Assembly (NCBI GenBank): GCA_945946745.1 | Contig: CAMEWZ010000077.1 | Coordinates: forward strand, 1 to 7,259 | Source of the DNA: an uncultured Clostridia bacterium | GTDB taxonomy: Bacteria > Bacillota > Clostridia > Oscillospirales > Oscillospiraceae | Length of the DNA stretch: 7,259 nt | Direction: 5' to 3' | The notes under the pieces: model-generated | What the model saw: the letters and a program-made list of their open reading frames with translations, nothing else | Told to the model about the DNA's origin: nothing | Databases searched by the model: none | In this document: piece by piece, positions 5,656 to 7,259 of the stretch | Position numbering within the stretch: position 1 is the stretch's first letter | How the letters are laid out: the number at the start of each line of letters is the position of its first letter | Made by a program: the position numbers and the translations under genes

Positions 5656-5673
5656 GGAATATAGGAGCCATCT

Positions 5674-6732
5674 ATGCTGGAAAAACTGCAAGCCATCTGC
5701 GGCAAATACGAGGAGCTTTGCGCCAAATCGGAGCAGCCGGATTTTTACGCCGACCCCAAAAAGGCGGCAAAGCTTCTCCGGGAAAAAAATGACCTTCAGC
5801 CCATTGTGGAATGCTATCAGGCCTACCGTCAAGCGGAAACCGACATGGAAGAAGCCCAGGAGCTGATGGCCGACCCGGAAATGAAGGAGCTGTGCCAGGA
5901 GACTTACGCCCTGGCCAAGCAGCAAAAAGAGGAATTATTCCAAAAATTGCAGATCCTGCTGCTGCCCAAGGATCCCAATGACGAAAAAAGCGTCATTGTG
6001 GAGATCCGCGGCGGCGTGGGCGGGGAGGAAAGCGCCCTGTTTGCCCACAGTTTGTTTCGGATGTACTCCATGTACGCCGCGAAAATGGGCTGGAGCGTGG
6101 AGCTGCTGAACTACAACGAAACCGAGCTGGGGGGCGTGAAGGAGGCGGACTTCGTCATCAACGGCCGGGGGGCCTACTCCCGGATGAAGTACGAGTCCGG
6201 CGTCCACCGGGTGCAGCGGGTGCCGGAGACGGAATCCGGCGGCCGGGTGCACACCTCCACCGCCACCGTGGCGGTGCTCCCCGAGATGGAGGAAGTGGAC
6301 GTACAGATCAACCCCGCCGACATAGAAATGCAGGTGTTCCGCTCCAGCGGCGCCGGCGGCCAGCACATCAACAAAACCTCCTCCGCCGTCCGGCTGATTC
6401 ACAAACCCTCGGGCATTGTGGTGGCCTGCCAGGAGGAGCGCAGCCAGGTGCAGAACCGGGAAAAATGTATGCGGATGCTGGCCAGCAAGCTTTATGAGAT
6501 CGAGCAGGAAAAGTTAGACAGCGAAGTCACCGGCCTGCGCCGCAGCCAGGTGGGCACGGGCATGCGCAACGAGCGCATCCGCACCTACAATTTCCCCCAG
6601 GGCCGGGTCACCGACCACCGGGTAAACCTAACGCTGTACCGGATCGACGCCATCATGGACGGCGACCTGGACGAGATCATCAACGCCCTGGCCACGGCGG
6701 ATCAAGCGGAAAAGCTGAAAAACGCCAAGTAA
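5674..6732 (+). CDS. prfA: Peptide chain release factor 1
   Basis: 352 residues, the usual RF1 length. AGGAG lies 6 nt before the ATG. RF1 recognises UAA and UAG in the ribosomal A site and triggers peptide release. Domain 1 (about 1-95) is helical. Domain 2 carries RVPETES, whose PET (184-186) occupies the RF1 P-x-T stop-codon recognition position; RF2 would have SPF. Domain 3 holds the catalytic GGQ (228-230) in SGAGGQHINKT, whose glutamine is normally methylated by PrmC. The C-terminal MRNERIRTYNFPQGRVTDHRVN segment (297-318) is typical of class I release factors. No internal stop or frameshift was seen, so it is RF1 rather than a frameshift-regulated RF2. prmC, a common neighbour of prfA, is absent from the window. 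Confidence 0.97.
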   Translation: MLEKLQAICGKYEELCAKSEQPDFYADPKKAAKLLREKNDLQPIVECYQAYRQAETDMEEAQELMADPEMKELCQETYALAKQQKEELFQKLQILLLPKDPNDEKSVIVEIRGGVGGEESALFAHSLFRMYSMYAAKMGWSVELLNYNETELGGVKEADFVINGRGAYSRMKYESGVHRVQRVPETESGGRVHTSTATVAVLPEMEEVDVQINPADIEMQVFRSSGAGGQHINKTSSAVRLIHKPSGIVVACQEERSQVQNREKCMRMLASKLYEIEQEKLDSEVTGLRRSQVGTGMRNERIRTYNFPQGRVTDHRVNLTLYRIDAIMDGDLDEIINALATADQAEKLKNAK

Positions 6733-6760
6733 AAAGGCTTCTCCTTGAGGAGAAGCCTTT
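6733..6760. terminator. Hairpin terminator directly after prfA
   Basis: AAAGGCTTCTCC (6733-6744) and GGAGAAGCCTTT (6749-6760) are perfect 12-bp arms around a TTGA loop, beginning right after the prfA TAA. On the plus strand only three T residues, within the stem, end the structure. On the minus strand the T-run is five. It may terminate prfA mRNA partly and stabilise its 3' end, because tsaE begins only 34 nt later. Confidence 0.75.
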
Positions 6761-6794
6761 GACGGGCGAAATGCAGATAGAAGGAAGAAGCAGT

Positions 6795-7232
6795 ATGGAA
6801 TACATTACCAATTCCCCGGAGGAGACCGAAGCCCTGGGGGCCGCTTTGGGGCGGGTTTTGACGCCGGGGACGGTGATCGCCTACCGGGGCGACCTGGGAG
6901 CGGGGAAAACCGCCTTTACCCGGGGCCTGGCCCGGGGTCTGGGGTATTCGGATATGGTCACCAGCCCCACCTATACCATTGTCAACGAATACTTAGGAGG
7001 CCGCCTGCCTCTGTTCCATTTTGACATGTACCGCCTGCGCTCCGCCGAGGATCTTTGGGACATCGGCTGGGAGGACTATCTGGATCGGGGCGGCGTGTGC
7101 GCCGTGGAGTGGAGCGAAAACGTGGCCGAGGCCATGGAGGACGCCATCTCCGTGACCATCGAGAAGCTGGGAGAGAATACCCGGCGCATCACCATCGAAG
7201 GAGGGGAATCCCTTGCTGATCTTAGCCTTTGA
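6795..7232 (+). CDS. tsaE: tRNA t6A37 biosynthesis ATPase TsaE
   Basis: 145 residues. The ATG at 6795 has AGGAAG (6782-6787) 7 nt upstream; an earlier in-frame TTG at 6759 lies inside the terminator stem. TsaE is the small P-loop ATPase that works with TsaB and TsaD to transfer threonylcarbamoyl to A37 of ANN-decoding tRNAs. Visible motifs are the Walker A GDLGAGKT (32-39), the switch-like SPTYTIVNEY (57-66), FHFDMYRL (74-81) and VEWSENV (104-110), all in the family order. The gene overlaps tsaB by 20 nt, so the pair is translationally linked. No promoter is visible between the terminator and the start, so expression may rely on read-through from prfA. Confidence 0.93.
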   Translation: MEYITNSPEETEALGAALGRVLTPGTVIAYRGDLGAGKTAFTRGLARGLGYSDMVTSPTYTIVNEYLGGRLPLFHFDMYRLRSAEDLWDIGWEDYLDRGGVCAVEWSENVAEAMEDAISVTIEKLGENTRRITIEGGESLADLSL

Positions 7233-7259
7233 AACCAGCGCCAAGGCCGCCTCCGCCGC
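7213..7259 (+). CDS. tsaB: N-terminal fragment of TsaB, tRNA t6A37 synthesis partner
   Basis: A TTG start at 7213 opens a frame reading MLILAFETSAKAASA to the window edge, matching the first strand of TsaB/YeaZ proteins (M-x-I-L-A-x-E-T-S). A perfect AGGAGG (7199-7204) within the end of tsaE lies 8 nt upstream and supports the non-ATG start. TsaB is the inactive Kae1-like partner of TsaD. The tsaE-tsaB order is a usual Firmicutes arrangement, often continuing with rimI and tsaD. Only 15 codons are visible. Confidence 0.85.
   Translation, partial: MLILAFETSAKAASA

Noticed and set aside
5110..5925. Minus-strand open frame spanning the end of rlmA and start of prfA
   Set aside because: It is antisense to two well-recognised genes and shows no domain.

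Overview
The base composition (GC-rich genes full of GCC, CTG and CGG codons, AT-rich intergenic DNA), strong AGGAGG-type ribosome binding sites, sigma-A-like promoters and gene content point to a chromosomal segment of a GC-rich clostridium. Something close to the Oscillospiraceae/Ruminococcaceae of animal guts is likely; this placement is inference, since there is no rRNA or other marker to fix the taxon.

Layout. At the left edge (1-85, minus strand) is the 5' end of a gene read outward, probably an M16-family zinc-peptidase-like protein of the YfmF type. A 510-bp intergenic region (86-595) holds a 12-bp palindrome, a 15-bp palindrome, a symmetric 160-bp repeat-like element made of six perfect hairpins (223-382), and a good promoter for prmA. 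prmA (596-1570) is followed by an AT-rich 176-bp junction with a 7-bp tandem repeat, then a membrane-anchored putative glycoside hydrolase (1747-2796) and an alanyl-tRNA editing protein of the AlaX type (2827-3981). On the minus strand, a secreted polysaccharide deacetylase (3978-4661) converges on alaX; their stop codons share the bases TTAA. A compact divergent control region (4662-4785) then drives an RlmA-family 23S rRNA methyltransferase (4786-5586) and peptide chain release factor 1 (prfA, 5674-6732). After a hairpin terminator come tsaE (6795-7232) and the first codons of tsaB (7213 to the edge), which overlap.

Function. Most plus-strand genes serve translation. prmA methylates ribosomal protein L11, alaX clears mischarged tRNA-Ala, rlmA methylates 23S rRNA, prfA terminates at UAA/UAG, and tsaE/tsaB belong to the tRNA t6A37 pathway. 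The two cell-surface proteins (glycoside-hydrolase-like and deacetylase) are interspersed among them.

No mobile-element protein, CRISPR array, defence system, phage gene or stable RNA gene was seen. The novelty is in non-coding architecture: the multi-hairpin element, the unusual prmA 3' junction, and a plus-strand terminator placed beyond the deacetylase gene rather than after alaX. That placement predicts a long overlapping antisense 3' UTR.
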